Assembly (NCBI RefSeq): GCF_000337215.1
Contig: NZ_AOHZ01000075.1
Location: forward strand, 64,371 to 128,370
From: Natronolimnohabitans innermongolicus JCM 12255
GTDB taxonomy: Archaea; Halobacteriota; Halobacteria; Halobacteriales; Natrialbaceae
Reading direction: 5' to 3'
DNA length: 64,000 nucleotides
The notes under the pieces were generated by a model that did not search any database, was not told the DNA's origin, and worked only from the letters and a program-made list of their open reading frames with translations. The position numbers and the translations under genes were made by a program. Positions within the stretch are counted from its first letter, which is position 1. The number at the start of each line of letters is the position of its first letter. Of this stretch, positions 35,901 through 43,385 are shown piece after piece.

Positions 35901-37449
35901 CGATCCGGAACAGTTCCGTGATCCGTTCGTTCATCCGCGTAACCTCTCCCTCGCTGTCGACGACCAGCGTTCCGACGGGCGTGACGTCGAGGATCCGGTC
36001 GGTCAGGTCCCGTTCGCGTTCGAGTCGTCGGTCCTGATGGATGCGATCGAGCGTCGCCTCGAGGCTCGATGCGACGACCTTCGCGAGCGTTAGATCGTCG
36101 TCGTCGAAGGCGTTTCGCTCCGTCGAGCCCACGATGACGACCCCGTACTCGCCGATCGGGAGGACGATTTCGCTTCGGATCGGCGTCTCGGCATCGTAAA
36201 CGCCCGGTGCGTCGGTAACGTCGGCGTACACTTCTGGTTCGCCGGTATCGAAGACCCGCCAGGCGATCCCCTCGCCGGCGCGAAACGTCGGCGGCTCGCC
36301 GAACAACGTCTCGGCGCGATCGGTCCAGCGCACTGGCCGGAGCTCGTCGGCGGTCGAGTCGTGGAAGTAAACGCCGTTGATCTCCATCTCGAGAATGTCC
36401 TCGAGGTGTCCCGAGGCCTGCTCGGCGACCGCCTCGAGCGACGATTCCTCGAGCCAGTCGTTGACCGCCTCGTTTACGCGCTGAAGCTGGGCCGCTCTGC
36501 GGCGGCGGTCGGTCACGTCGTAGTAGAGCTCGACCCGTCCGCCGGCGTACCGGCCCGACTCGATCGGCCTGCTCCGGTGCTCGAGCCACCGCTCCTCGCG
36601 ACCGTCGTCGGCCGTCACCCGACACTCGAAGCGCTCGACGGCCCCGTCGTCGTCGTAGGTCGACAACACCGTCTCCGCGAACGCGTCACCGTCGGCGACG
36701 CGGTCGCGGATCGTCTCCTCGACGAGGGTGCGTTTGTCGCGTCCGACGACGGCAGCCCGCTCGAGACCGAAGTATCGTTGTGCGGTTTCGTCGATCCACG
36801 CGACGTCGAACGAGTCGTCGACGACGTCCGCTTCGTCGAGGATGGTCGTCACCGCCCCCGACGTGTCGAGCGGCGAATCGGACGTCGTTCGTTCTCGGTT
36901 CCGACGTTCGGATCGCTCCGGGTGTCGTTCGTCGCGTCGGTCTGTGGCCTGCTCCTGGCGGTGTTCGTGCTGCCGTTCCTGCTGTTCCGACCGCTCGCCC
37001 TGCTGGTCCTGCTGACCCTGCTGTTCCGACCGCTCGCGAACGATGCCGACGATCCCCCGAACGTCGTCACCATCGTCACCGCCGATCAGCGGACTCCCCC
37101 GCAGTTCGATCGGTACGTGATCGCCGGCCGCCGTTTCGAGCGTCGTCTCGAGGGCGAAACTGTCGTCGCGTTCGTCTGGCCGTCGCTCGTCGCTCGTACG
37201 CTCGAGTCGCTCGACCGCCGGCGTCGCGAGAAGCTGCGAGACGTGTTCGCCGGCGAGTTCGGCCCCCGAGTAGCCAGCGAGTTCGGCGAAACCGTCACCG
37301 ACCGCAGCGAAACGACCGTCTCCGTCTACCTGATACGGAACGCCGTCGATCGCGTTTGTCAGTGTCCGATACCGCTCGAGGGCCTCGGCGTCGTCCATCT
37401 CACCCCACGTTCCGGATCCGGTTCCGGGGGCCCCCGTTTGATCACTCAT
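32956..37449 (-). CDS. Multi-PAS/GAF sensor histidine kinase (1497 aa)
   Basis: A very long cytoplasmic sensor kinase from ATG 37449 (the frame is open to 37608 but residues before are implausible). In order: an N-terminal PAS; a Gln/Arg/Glu-rich low-complexity linker (~residues 145-210); a PAS; a GAF domain (~390-530); at least five more PAS/PAC units, several ending in the DVTERK/DITERR coupling motif; HisKA with the acceptor in ASHDLQEPLRMV; and HATPase_c with NLLDNALEY, DDGIGI and GIGLAVCERI. A 19-residue insertion interrupts the end of the ATPase domain (33046-33102). No transmembrane segment is seen. Multiple PAS domains suggest several redox, light or ligand inputs. No response regulator is adjacent. 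Confidence 0.9.
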   Translation of the reverse strand: MSDQTGAPGTGSGTWGEMDDAEALERYRTLTNAIDGVPYQVDGDGRFAAVGDGFAELAGYSGAELAGEHVSQLLATPAVERLERTSDERRPDERDDSFALETTLETAAGDHVPIELRGSPLIGGDDGDDVRGIVGIVRERSEQQGQQDQQGERSEQQERQHEHRQEQATDRRDERHPERSERRNRERTTSDSPLDTSGAVTTILDEADVVDDSFDVAWIDETAQRYFGLERAAVVGRDKRTLVEETIRDRVADGDAFAETVLSTYDDDGAVERFECRVTADDGREERWLEHRSRPIESGRYAGGRVELYYDVTDRRRRAAQLQRVNEAVNDWLEESSLEAVAEQASGHLEDILEMEINGVYFHDSTADELRPVRWTDRAETLFGEPPTFRAGEGIAWRVFDTGEPEVYADVTDAPGVYDAETPIRSEIVLPIGEYGVVIVGSTERNAFDDDDLTLAKVVASSLEATLDRIHQDRRLERERDLTDRILDVTPVGTLVVDSEGEVTRMNERITELFRIEDRESYTPTDRPMYDEDGTRLSAADYPAAAVLETGEPVYDRILQVELPGGERRWLSVNAVPITDEDGTIDRVVTTGEDVTDLKRRERELETELSEVFGRVDDGVYALDEEYRLSFINDRAAELLDVDERTIRGARLDDAFGETPEIERVQNAVDEAMDTQEPTHLEHYSELLECWVEATVYPSETGTSVYFRDVTERKEIERELRERERQLSTLMDNVPGMVYRAKNERGWPMEFVSDGAAALTGYDTAAIEGGDVSYGEDVVHDADRDDLWNRIQRDVADGESFSVTYRIETADGDRRWVREYGRPVFENDDVVALEGVAIDITERKEIERQLEESEAKFRTLAENVDEIVWMSTPDSSELLYVNPVYEEIWGRDRESLYDDPHSFLEDVHPDDSERVRKAYAALPDDEYDEEFRVVRPDGSVRWVHAQAVPVREGGDVVRIVGVAADVTERRERERELREINSQLEAAIDAGAVGTWEWHVPEDRFVAGEAFARTFGVDPAAAKSGVSLEAFVSSIHEDDRERVEREIDAALEAGNEYEAEYRVWDDAGDLRWVLARGHVECDAAGNPITFPGTLVDITDRKRAELELERQTRELETLFEVLPVGTVVANGDGSIRRANGVAKRIWGDDVFDVEGVDEYERFTATWADSGEPVSPEEWTMAEVLRGEAVTEPNVYEIEAFDGERRIIMEHGMPVRDAHGNVSRAIVTLTDITERREYQRRLEDLIDDLEESNERLEQFAYAASHDLQEPLRMVSTYLRLLERRYEDELDDDGREFLQFAVDGADRMRNMIDGLLAYSRIETRGNPFEPTDLEAVFDDVHDDLQFKIRETDATITADPLPCVNGDPNQLRQVFQNLLDNALEYSGDQPPRIHVSADRRGDEWEISVHDDGIGIAPDDADQIFEIFHRLHSHDAYDGAGIGLAVCERIVERHGVRASEAGSCPADSRNESVGGEIWVDSEPGEGSTFSFTLPAVSEETLEE

Positions 37450-37577
37450 GTCCCAAATAACGTTCGCCGACTCGGAAAAGTTGCACGTCCGCTCTCGAGT
37501 GCTGGTCGAACGGGTAGCGGTTCGTGACGATTCGGCTCGAGACCGATCCGCGCCGGTCGAACTGACCGCAGTCGCTC

Positions 37578-37659
37578 TACGGGTTGCTGTACCGATGGAT
37601 CGGCGCAACCGCGATCAGTCGTGCGGGTGCGTCGGAACCGACGGGGAGGGCCCGCCTCA
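37578..37659 (-). repeat. Palindromic intergenic repeat, family A, inverted copy
   Basis: On the plus strand it reads ACGGGTTGCTGTACCGAT ... CGGCGCAACCGCGATC ... GCGGGTGCGTCGGAACCGAC. It lies between the large kinase gene and the zinc-ribbon gene that both read leftward, and its right end meets the TGA stop (37657-37659) of the latter. So here too an end of the palindrome coincides with a stop codon. Confidence 0.65.
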
Positions 37660-37854
37660 CTCTTCGAGGCCGTCGATCGATAGCTCCGTGTCTTCGCTTT
37701 CGACGGGAGAAAACGCCGTGCTTCCGCACTCACAACCGTCGCGTCGCCCGATCGGTCGAAACTCGTCAGCTGTTATCTCGAGGGCTGCGTACAGCGATCC
37801 ACACTCGTCACACGCAGCGATCGTTCGCTGTGCATCGTTCTCGTCGTCGGCCAT
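37657..37854 (-). CDS. Small zinc-ribbon-like protein
   Basis: A 65-residue protein from ATG 37854: MADDENDAQRTIAACDECGS, then RRDGCECGSTAFSPVESED. The CDEC...CEC arrangement gives four cysteines suited to one zinc. The C-terminus is acidic. TATA-like TTATACGAG lies on the minus strand near 37876-37884, so the start is close to the transcription start. Function unknown. Confidence 0.7.
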   Translation of the reverse strand: MADDENDAQRTIAACDECGSLYAALEITADEFRPIGRRDGCECGSTAFSPVESEDTELSIDGLEE

Positions 37855-38084
37855 ATAGTAGCCGCTCTCGAGACCTCGTATAAGTAGCTGTGCGCACGAC
37901 GAGCGTGACAACAGCGCTGTTGCTCCTGCTGTAACAACAGCATTGGCGTGACGACTGTCAGTCTGGCACCAGTACGGAGAGATCCGTCGACCTCGAGAGC
38001 GGCCGACGGACGCCCCGTTCGGCCGCTTCGGACACGGCGAACGCCGGCCGGTCGCTTTTCCCGCCGCCTGCGATACCGTCTCCC
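37855..38084. promoter_or_regulatory. Divergent promoter region with repeated ACAACAGC motifs
   Basis: Between divergent genes. GTGACAACAGC (37907-37917) and GTAACAACAGC (37934-37944) are near-identical direct repeats about 27 bp apart. The first is part of a 12-bp palindrome AACAGCGCTGTT, and a GCTGTTG/CAACAGC hairpin spans both. They lie just upstream of the TATA element for the zinc-ribbon gene, where an activator or repressor could bind. Confidence 0.4.
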
Positions 38085-38471
38085 ATGAGCGACGACGGAC
38101 CGAACCGCGACCGGGCCCAGGATCGCGCCGAGCAACGGAAATCGGAGCGGGCGGAGACGACCGAGTCCATTCTCGACGACGTCGAGGGCCACCTCGGCGA
38201 AGTCGAGTATCCGATCACGGGTGAAGAGATCGCCGCGGAGTACGGCAACGAACCGATCGACATGCCGAACGAGACGGAGTCGCTCGGCGACGTGTTCGAC
38301 CGACTCGCGAACGAGCAGTTCGACAGTTCCGAGGAGGTCCGTGAGGCCGTTTACGGCGAGATCACCGGCGAGGCGGGCAGCCCCAACGAGGCCAACCCCG
38401 AACGCGACCTCGCGAGCCTCGACGAGGACAAGCAGGGGTCGCTCGGCGAGAGCGGGAGCGACGCGCTGTAG
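38085..38471 (+). CDS. Haloarchaeal DUF5789-like small protein
   Basis: A 128-residue acidic protein. The segment VEGHLGEVEYPITGEEIAAE, followed by IDMPNETESLGDVFDRLANEQFDSSEEVREAVYGEI, matches the small haloarchaeal family in which a predicted wHTH-like core follows 'YPVT..EL...YG'. The C-terminus is disordered. A function is not known. It is followed 90 bp downstream by the aIF2-beta gene in the same orientation. Confidence 0.65.
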   Translation: MSDDGPNRDRAQDRAEQRKSERAETTESILDDVEGHLGEVEYPITGEEIAAEYGNEPIDMPNETESLGDVFDRLANEQFDSSEEVREAVYGEITGEAGSPNEANPERDLASLDEDKQGSLGESGSDAL

Positions 38472-38560
38472 GCGCTACGCGCACGAATCGAGCCATCGCG
38501 GCGCCGTCTCTCGATCGTGATAGCAGAACGGATTTACGTCGCGGTCTCGTTCCTTCGTCC

Positions 38561-39172
38561 ATGGATTACGAAGCGAGTCTCGACCGAGCTATGGAGGACG
38601 TTCCGGATATCGGCGGCGACGAACAGCGATTGCAGATCCCCGACTCCGAACCGCAGAAAGACGGCGCGTTTACGCGCTTTACGAACCTCGGCGAGATCGC
38701 CGACGTCCTCTCTCGAGAGGACGAACACCTTCACCGATTCATCCAGCGCGAACTGGGTACCAGCGGCAAACTCGAGGAGGGCCGGGCCCGGTACAACGGG
38801 ACCTTCTCCCAGCAGGACTTCGACGCGGCCGTCGACGCCTACGTCGACGAGTACGTGCTCTGTTCGGAGTGTGGCCTGCCCGACACCCGCCTCGTCCGCG
38901 AGGACCGGACGCCGATGCTGCGCTGTGACGCCTGCGGTGCGTTCCGGCCGGTGACCAAGCGCTCGGCCAGCGCCCAGCAGCAACAACAGCAGGAGGCGGT
39001 CGAAGAGGGCAAGACCTACACCGTCGAGATCACCGGAACCGGCCGCAAGGGCGACGGTGTCGCCGAGAAAGGCGAGTACACGATCTTCGTCCCCGGCGCA
39101 GAGGAAGGCGACGTCGTCGAGATCTACATCAAGAACATCTCCGGCAACCTCGCGTTCTCGCGACTCGCGTAG
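38561..39172 (+). CDS. eif2b: Translation initiation factor aIF2-beta with TRAM domain
   Basis: A 203-residue protein. The N-terminal and central part (YEASLDRAMEDVPDIGGDEQ; HLHRFIQRELGTSG) and the zinc ribbon CSECGLPDTRLVREDRTPML-RCDACG are aIF2-beta. A Gln-rich hinge (QQQQQQE) leads to a C-terminal TRAM domain (YTVEITGTGRKGDGVAEKGE, ending NISGNLAFSRLA), a nucleic-acid-binding add-on seen in haloarchaeal members. It works in the aIF2 heterotrimer that brings initiator tRNA to the ribosome. Length and architecture are normal for haloarchaea. Confidence 0.93.
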   Translation: MDYEASLDRAMEDVPDIGGDEQRLQIPDSEPQKDGAFTRFTNLGEIADVLSREDEHLHRFIQRELGTSGKLEEGRARYNGTFSQQDFDAAVDAYVDEYVLCSECGLPDTRLVREDRTPMLRCDACGAFRPVTKRSASAQQQQQQEAVEEGKTYTVEITGTGRKGDGVAEKGEYTIFVPGAEEGDVVEIYIKNISGNLAFSRLA

Positions 39173-39279
39173 AGAACCCCGAACTGTCCGTTTTTCGAAC
39201 CGTCCGCGGTTGTTTTACGATCGAACCGACACAGCGACGGCGCCGTCGAGTCTCGCCCGGGTCTCCGGACGAGACGGAC

Positions 39280-39930
39280 TCAGAGCCCGTCGCGCTCGCC
39301 GCCGCGAACGGCGTCGACCTCGAGTTTTCGAGTCCCAGCGTCGGCGGCCGTCGGGAGGCAGACGACCTTCTCGCGTCCGAGTCGGTAGCGTTCGACGACG
39401 CCGCGGTCTTCGAGGTCCGAGAGGAGTTCGCTGAGCGTCGACGGCGACCAGCCGTAGCGCTCGACGAACTGGCGCTGTTTCATCCGACCGCCGTGTTCTT
39501 CCAGAACGGCCCGGACGTACTGTGAGGGCAGACAGCCGTACTCGAGGATGTCGCTTCGACTCGTCGGCCCGGTCTCGGGATCGAGCAGCGCGTCGATCGA
39601 CCGCGACCGCGAGCGTGCGTTCGACTCGAGTTGGACGGCGCCGCCGTCGACCGGCGCGTCGTGCGCTGGCTCGCGGCGTCGGTCGGCAGGGCGGTGCGTC
39701 CGTTCGGCCCGTTCGTCGTACCTGGTCCGCTCGTCGCGGTCGGTTCGGCCGACCTGCTCGATCCAGGCGTCGCGCTCGTCGAACTGCCCGCTGTCGGCCT
39801 GTCGATCAGCGTCGGGCGACCGGCGCGGGTCGTCGACGCGGAACAGGGAGCGAAGCGTTTCGAACGGCGCGCGAACGAGGCGCCGAACGCGACTGACGAA
39901 TCCGGTGGTGGAGGGGGAGCGTTGAGACAT
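39280..39930 (-). CDS. Winged-helix DNA-binding protein
   Basis: A 216-residue protein. The N-terminal ~110 residues are polar and probably disordered (DERDAWIEQVGRTDRDERTR and similar). The C-terminal part (PSQYVRAVLEEHGGRMKQRQ, FVERYGWSPSTLSELLSDLE, DRGVVERYRLGREKVVCLP) is a winged helix-turn-helix of the MarR/DUF7343 style common in haloarchaea. It probably regulates transcription; the target is unknown. Confidence 0.75.
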   Translation of the reverse strand: MSQRSPSTTGFVSRVRRLVRAPFETLRSLFRVDDPRRSPDADRQADSGQFDERDAWIEQVGRTDRDERTRYDERAERTHRPADRRREPAHDAPVDGGAVQLESNARSRSRSIDALLDPETGPTSRSDILEYGCLPSQYVRAVLEEHGGRMKQRQFVERYGWSPSTLSELLSDLEDRGVVERYRLGREKVVCLPTAADAGTRKLEVDAVRGGERDGL

Positions 39931-40037
39931 CGCGCGGGACCACGATAGCTACCCTGACTGTAGTCGTTACAAATCTTTTCACCGAGGCCGAGCGACCGAT
40001 CGCGAAATTAAAGTCAGATTGCGGTAGTCTCGAGAAC

Positions 40038-40718
40038 GTGGGTGTCTCGTTCGACCTCTTTGGAACCCTTGTGACCGCCGACAGACCGTCCGATCCGGCC
40101 GCAGCCGTGGCCACGGAACTCGAGCGACGGGGCGTCGACGTCCCGGCCGACTGGGCCGACGCCTACACCGAGGCGCACGTGGACGCGCCGGCGGGCGCGG
40201 AGGTGCCGTTGCCGGCGCACGTCTCGCGGGCGCTCGCCAGCCGCGGCGTCGAGTGCGAGCACAACGCCGCCCGGCGCGCGGTCGTCTCGGCGTTCGACCC
40301 CGACGTCGAGACCAGCCCGGGCGCGCTCGAGGCGGTCGCGGCCGCCCGCGAGCGCGGCCCCGTCGCGATCTGTTCGAACTGCAGCGTCCCCGAACTCGTC
40401 GGCCGAACGCTCGTTCGGTCGGCGTTCGAACGGGACGACTTCGACGCGATCGTTACCAGCGTCGGCTGTGGCTGGCGCAAACCCGCGCCGGAAATCTTCG
40501 AACTCACGGCGGACCGTCTCGGGGTCGAGCCCGCCGCCCTCGTCCACGTCGGCGACGACCCCGCGACCGACGGCGGCGTCGAGGACGTCGGCGGCACTGC
40601 ACTGGTACTCGAGGACCGCTCGCTCGAGGACGTTCCGGCCCTCCTCGAGAGCGTCGCGGAGCGACCGCTGGATCGATCGGAATCGACGCCGGGGTCGGGA
40701 CCGGCAGAAGACGCATGA
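40038..40718 (+). CDS. HAD-superfamily hydrolase, first gene of the cobalamin operon
   Basis: A 226-residue HAD protein starting at GTG 40038. Motif I is FDLFGTL (nucleophile Asp, but Phe at Asp+2 as in haloacid dehalogenases rather than the Asp of most phosphatases); motif II Ser in CSNCS; motif III Lys in GCGWRKPAPEIF; motif IV HVGDDPATDGG. It heads the run of overlapping cobalamin genes. It may supply the alpha-ribazole-phosphate or cobalamin-phosphate phosphatase step, for which no cobC/cobZ is seen here, but the motif I residue makes this uncertain. Its stop overlaps a downstream ATG as ATGA. Confidence 0.8.
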   Translation: MGVSFDLFGTLVTADRPSDPAAAVATELERRGVDVPADWADAYTEAHVDAPAGAEVPLPAHVSRALASRGVECEHNAARRAVVSAFDPDVETSPGALEAVAAARERGPVAICSNCSVPELVGRTLVRSAFERDDFDAIVTSVGCGWRKPAPEIFELTADRLGVEPAALVHVGDDPATDGGVEDVGGTALVLEDRSLEDVPALLESVAERPLDRSESTPGSGPAEDA

Positions 40719-40849
40719 CCGAGCGCGCGCCTCTCGAGAGTGTGAGTGTGAGCGTGAGCGTGAACGTGAACGGACCGAGGCTCCGTGCCGCAATTCGACC
40801 GCAGCGACGCGCGGCGCGCTCGAGTTCGGAGGGGTATCCGTGTTGCTGA
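40715..40849 (+). CDS. Possible 44-aa coupling ORF between HAD and cbiB
   Basis: An ATG overlapping the HAD stop (ATGA) opens a 44-residue frame that ends 10 bp inside the cbiB gene. It encodes MTERAPLESVSVSVSVNVNG and then an Arg/Ser-rich tail, including the hexamer tandem repeat. The stop-start overlaps at both ends resemble translational coupling, but the protein sequence itself is not convincing. Confidence 0.3.
   Translation: MTERAPLESVSVSVSVNVNGPRLRAAIRPQRRAARSSSEGYPCC
40742..40771 (+). repeat. Hexamer tandem repeat (GTGARY)
   Basis: Five consecutive hexamers: GTGAGT, GTGAGC, GTGAGC, GTGAAC, GTGAAC. They lie between the HAD stop and the cbiB GTG start. Because the unit is six bases, changes in copy number would keep any reading frame across it. 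Confidence 0.75.
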
Positions 40850-41970
40850 CGACGGTCGCGTTACTCGGGCTGGCGTTTAGCCTCGACCTGCTGGTCGGCG
40901 AGCCGCCGAACGCCTTCCACCCCGTCGCGTGGTTCGGCAGACTCGTCGCCGCGCTCGACCGCGAGTGGGCCGACAGTGAGCGGGGACGGCGACTCGCCGG
41001 CGTCGGGATCGCCCTGTTCGCGCCCCTCGTTCCGGCACTCGCCGCCGGCGGCGCCGTCATCCTCGCGACCGAACTCGCGCCGCTCGCCGGTGCCGTCGTC
41101 GCGGGGCTGGTCCTCTTTCTGACGACCAGCCTTCGCTCGCTGCTCGCGCTGACGAGCGACGTCGTCGACGCGACCGGCGTCGACCGACCGGACGGACCGG
41201 CCGACCTCGAGGCGGCCCGCGAACAGGTTCGCGGACTCGTCGGGCGCGACACGTCGTCGCTCTTGCCGGCGCAACTGCGCAGCGCGGCCGTCGAGAGCGC
41301 CGGCGAGAACCTGGCGGACGGGCTCGTCGCCACGCTGTTGCCCTTCGCCCTGCTCGCGCCACTCTCGCTTCCCCTCGCCGCGGCCGTCGCGGCGTGGGTC
41401 AAGGCCGTCAACACGCTCGACTCGATGCTCGGCTACCCGTCGAAACCCCACGGGGCCGCGAGCGCGCGACTCGACGACGCGGTGATGTGGCTCCCCGCCA
41501 GAATCGCGGCGGTCGCGATCGCCGTCGCCGGCGCCGATCCGCGGGCGCTCGCCCGCGCCCGACGGTGGGCGCGGGAGCCGCCGTCGCCCAACTCCGGCTG
41601 GCCGATGGCGACGCTGGCCTGCGTGCTCTCGGTCCGGCTGACGAAGGTCGGCGTCTACGACCTCAACACCGGCGCCGAACTGCCGACGCTCGAGGACGGA
41701 AAGCGAGCGGTCTCCGTCGTCGGACTGGCGGGTGTCGTCGCGATCGTCATTGCGATCGGTCTCGCGGTCGCGATGGCCACGGTCGGGCCGACGGTCGACG
41801 GCGGCGAACAGGTTCCGGCGGAGCCGGTCTCCGCGGCCGTCGCGCTCTTCGCCGGTGCTGAGTACGCACTCGAGGGCGCGAGCGCGACGCTCGAGGGGAC
41901 TATCGGCCTACTCGAGAGCGGCGTCCGAACGTGGATCGGGACGGGAACGGAGGTGGCGACGGAGCCGTGA
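40840..41970 (+). CDS. cbiB: Adenosylcobinamide-phosphate synthase CbiB
   Basis: A 376-residue integral membrane protein from GTG 40840 (LLTTVALLGLAFSLDLLVGE). Motifs of CbiB/CobD(bact.) are FSLDLLVGEPPNAFHPVAWF, VESAGENLADG, KAVNTLDSMLGYP and DDAVMWLPARI. It joins the aminopropanol side chain to adenosylcobyric acid. The frame is open far upstream but only through the HAD gene region. The TGA stop overlaps the GTG start of cobS. It is the membrane partner of CobS in late cobalamin assembly. Confidence 0.92.
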   Translation: MLLTTVALLGLAFSLDLLVGEPPNAFHPVAWFGRLVAALDREWADSERGRRLAGVGIALFAPLVPALAAGGAVILATELAPLAGAVVAGLVLFLTTSLRSLLALTSDVVDATGVDRPDGPADLEAAREQVRGLVGRDTSSLLPAQLRSAAVESAGENLADGLVATLLPFALLAPLSLPLAAAVAAWVKAVNTLDSMLGYPSKPHGAASARLDDAVMWLPARIAAVAIAVAGADPRALARARRWAREPPSPNSGWPMATLACVLSVRLTKVGVYDLNTGAELPTLEDGKRAVSVVGLAGVVAIVIAIGLAVAMATVGPTVDGGEQVPAEPVSAAVALFAGAEYALEGASATLEGTIGLLESGVRTWIGTGTEVATEP

Positions 41971-42725
41971 TCGGGTCCCGGATCGCCGCCGTCCGCGGCG
42001 CGCTCGGCTTTCTGACTCGGCTGCCGGTCGACCACCGCGACGGCGACTGGGAGGCGTTTCGATCGCGGCCGTGGACGTTTCCGCTGGTCGGCCTCCTCGC
42101 GGGCGCGCTCGCGTCGATTCCGCTGCTGGCGACCGACGCGTTGCCGGCGCCGACGGTCGCTTTCGCGTACGTGCTCGCCGTCTACGCCGTAACGGGGATT
42201 CACCACCTGGACGGCGTCGCGGACCTGGGCGACGCGCTCGTCGTTCACGGCGACGTCGAACGGCGCCGCGAGGTTCTGAAAGACACGACGACGGGCGTGG
42301 GCGCGTTGCTCGCCGTCGCCCTCACCGTCGCGGGGCTCGCGCTGGCCGGCGTCTCCCTCGCCGGACTGTCGCCCGCGACGGCCGTCGGCGTCGCCGTCGC
42401 CGCCGAAGTCGGCGCGAAACTCGGGCTGGCCGCGATGGCCTGCTTCGGCCGGGCCGCCCACGAGGGGATGGGCCGGCAGTTCACCGCGGCCGCGACGTCC
42501 GGCGCGTTCGTCGTCCCCGCCGGCCTTGTGCTCGCTGCCGCCGCAGCGATCTGGCCGCACCCGGCCGCGATCGCGGTCTGTGGCGGTATCGTCGGCGTCG
42601 GCCTCCCCTGGTACTGGGCCGATCGATTCCTCGGCGGCATCAGCGGCGACATCTTCGGCGCGGCCAACGAGATCGGCCGCGTCGCCGGCGCGCACGCGGG
42701 GGTGATCGCGTGGACGCTCTTGTGA
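41967..42725 (+). CDS. cobS: Cobalamin synthase CobS
   Basis: A 252-residue membrane protein from GTG 41967, overlapping cbiB by GTGA. Recognisable are GFLTRLPV, the conserved TGIHHLDGVADLGDAL, DTTTGVGALLAVAL and WADRFLGGISGDIFGAANEI. It condenses adenosylcobinamide-GDP with alpha-ribazole (or its 5'-phosphate). Several Ala/Val/Gly-rich transmembrane helices are present. Confidence 0.92.
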   Translation: MIGSRIAAVRGALGFLTRLPVDHRDGDWEAFRSRPWTFPLVGLLAGALASIPLLATDALPAPTVAFAYVLAVYAVTGIHHLDGVADLGDALVVHGDVERRREVLKDTTTGVGALLAVALTVAGLALAGVSLAGLSPATAVGVAVAAEVGAKLGLAAMACFGRAAHEGMGRQFTAAATSGAFVVPAGLVLAAAAAIWPHPAAIAVCGGIVGVGLPWYWADRFLGGISGDIFGAANEIGRVAGAHAGVIAWTLL

Positions 42726-43384
42726 TGTGTGGCGGAAAGGGTACCCGCCTCGAGAGCGCCCAGGAGAAGCCGCTGTACCCGATCGGCGGCGCGGCGATGG
42801 TCGACCGCGTGCTCGCGGCCCTCGAGGCCAGCCGCATCGCGACCGTTTACGCGGCCGTGTCGCCAAACGCGCCCGAAACGCGGGCCCACCTCGAGGCGCT
42901 CGCGGCCGACGATTCGACCGATCCTGATCGGCCGACAGTGACGCTCCTCGAGACCGCCGGCGAGGGCTACGTTGCCGATCTGATGACTCTCCTCGAGCGC
43001 CCCGCCCTCGAGCCACCGATACTGACCGTCGCCGCCGACCTTCCGCTGCTCGAGGCGCCCGCGATCGACCGGGTTCTCGCGACACACGGCGGGACCGACG
43101 CCTCGCTGACCGTTTGCGTGCCGGTCGCGCTCAAGCGCCGCCTCGGGGTCAGCGTCGACGCGACGCTCGAGTCGAGCGACCACCTCGCGCCGACCGGGGT
43201 CAACGTGGTCGGCAATTCGGATTCCGAGACGAACCCATCATCCATGACGCACCTGAGCTACGATCCGCGACTCGCGATCAACGTGAACCGACGAGAAGAC
43301 GCCCGCATCGCCGCCGACTGGACGGCTCGGTCGCCGTCACGATCGGTCGATCGGTCCGGAACCGACGGCGGGGAGGGCCGCTGA
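42710..43384 (+). CDS. cobY: Adenosylcobinamide-phosphate guanylyltransferase CobY
   Basis: A 224-residue nucleotidyltransferase from GTG 42710 (VDALVMCGGKGTRL), overlapping cobS by 16 bp. The nucleotide motif MCGGKGTRLESAQEKPLYPI and AADLPLLEAPAID match archaeal CobY, the non-orthologous replacement of bacterial CobU. The C-terminal NINVNRREDA-type segment (AINVNRREDARIA) is also typical. It makes adenosylcobinamide-GDP for CobS. The last ~20 residues are Ser/Gly-rich. Confidence 0.9.
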   Translation: MDALVMCGGKGTRLESAQEKPLYPIGGAAMVDRVLAALEASRIATVYAAVSPNAPETRAHLEALAADDSTDPDRPTVTLLETAGEGYVADLMTLLERPALEPPILTVAADLPLLEAPAIDRVLATHGGTDASLTVCVPVALKRRLGVSVDATLESSDHLAPTGVNVVGNSDSETNPSSMTHLSYDPRLAINVNRREDARIAADWTARSPSRSVDRSGTDGGEGR

Positions 43385-43385
43385 G

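Noticed and set aside
36900-37030. Dense Gln/Arg/Glu-coding low-complexity DNA
   Set aside because: It looks repetitive, but it is an in-frame linker of the histidine kinase, not a CRISPR array or separate repeat feature.
36361-37527. A 388-residue plus-strand open frame opposite the large kinase
   Set aside because: It mirrors the PAS-coding sequence of the minus strand and has no recognisable motif. The kinase frame is continuous here.
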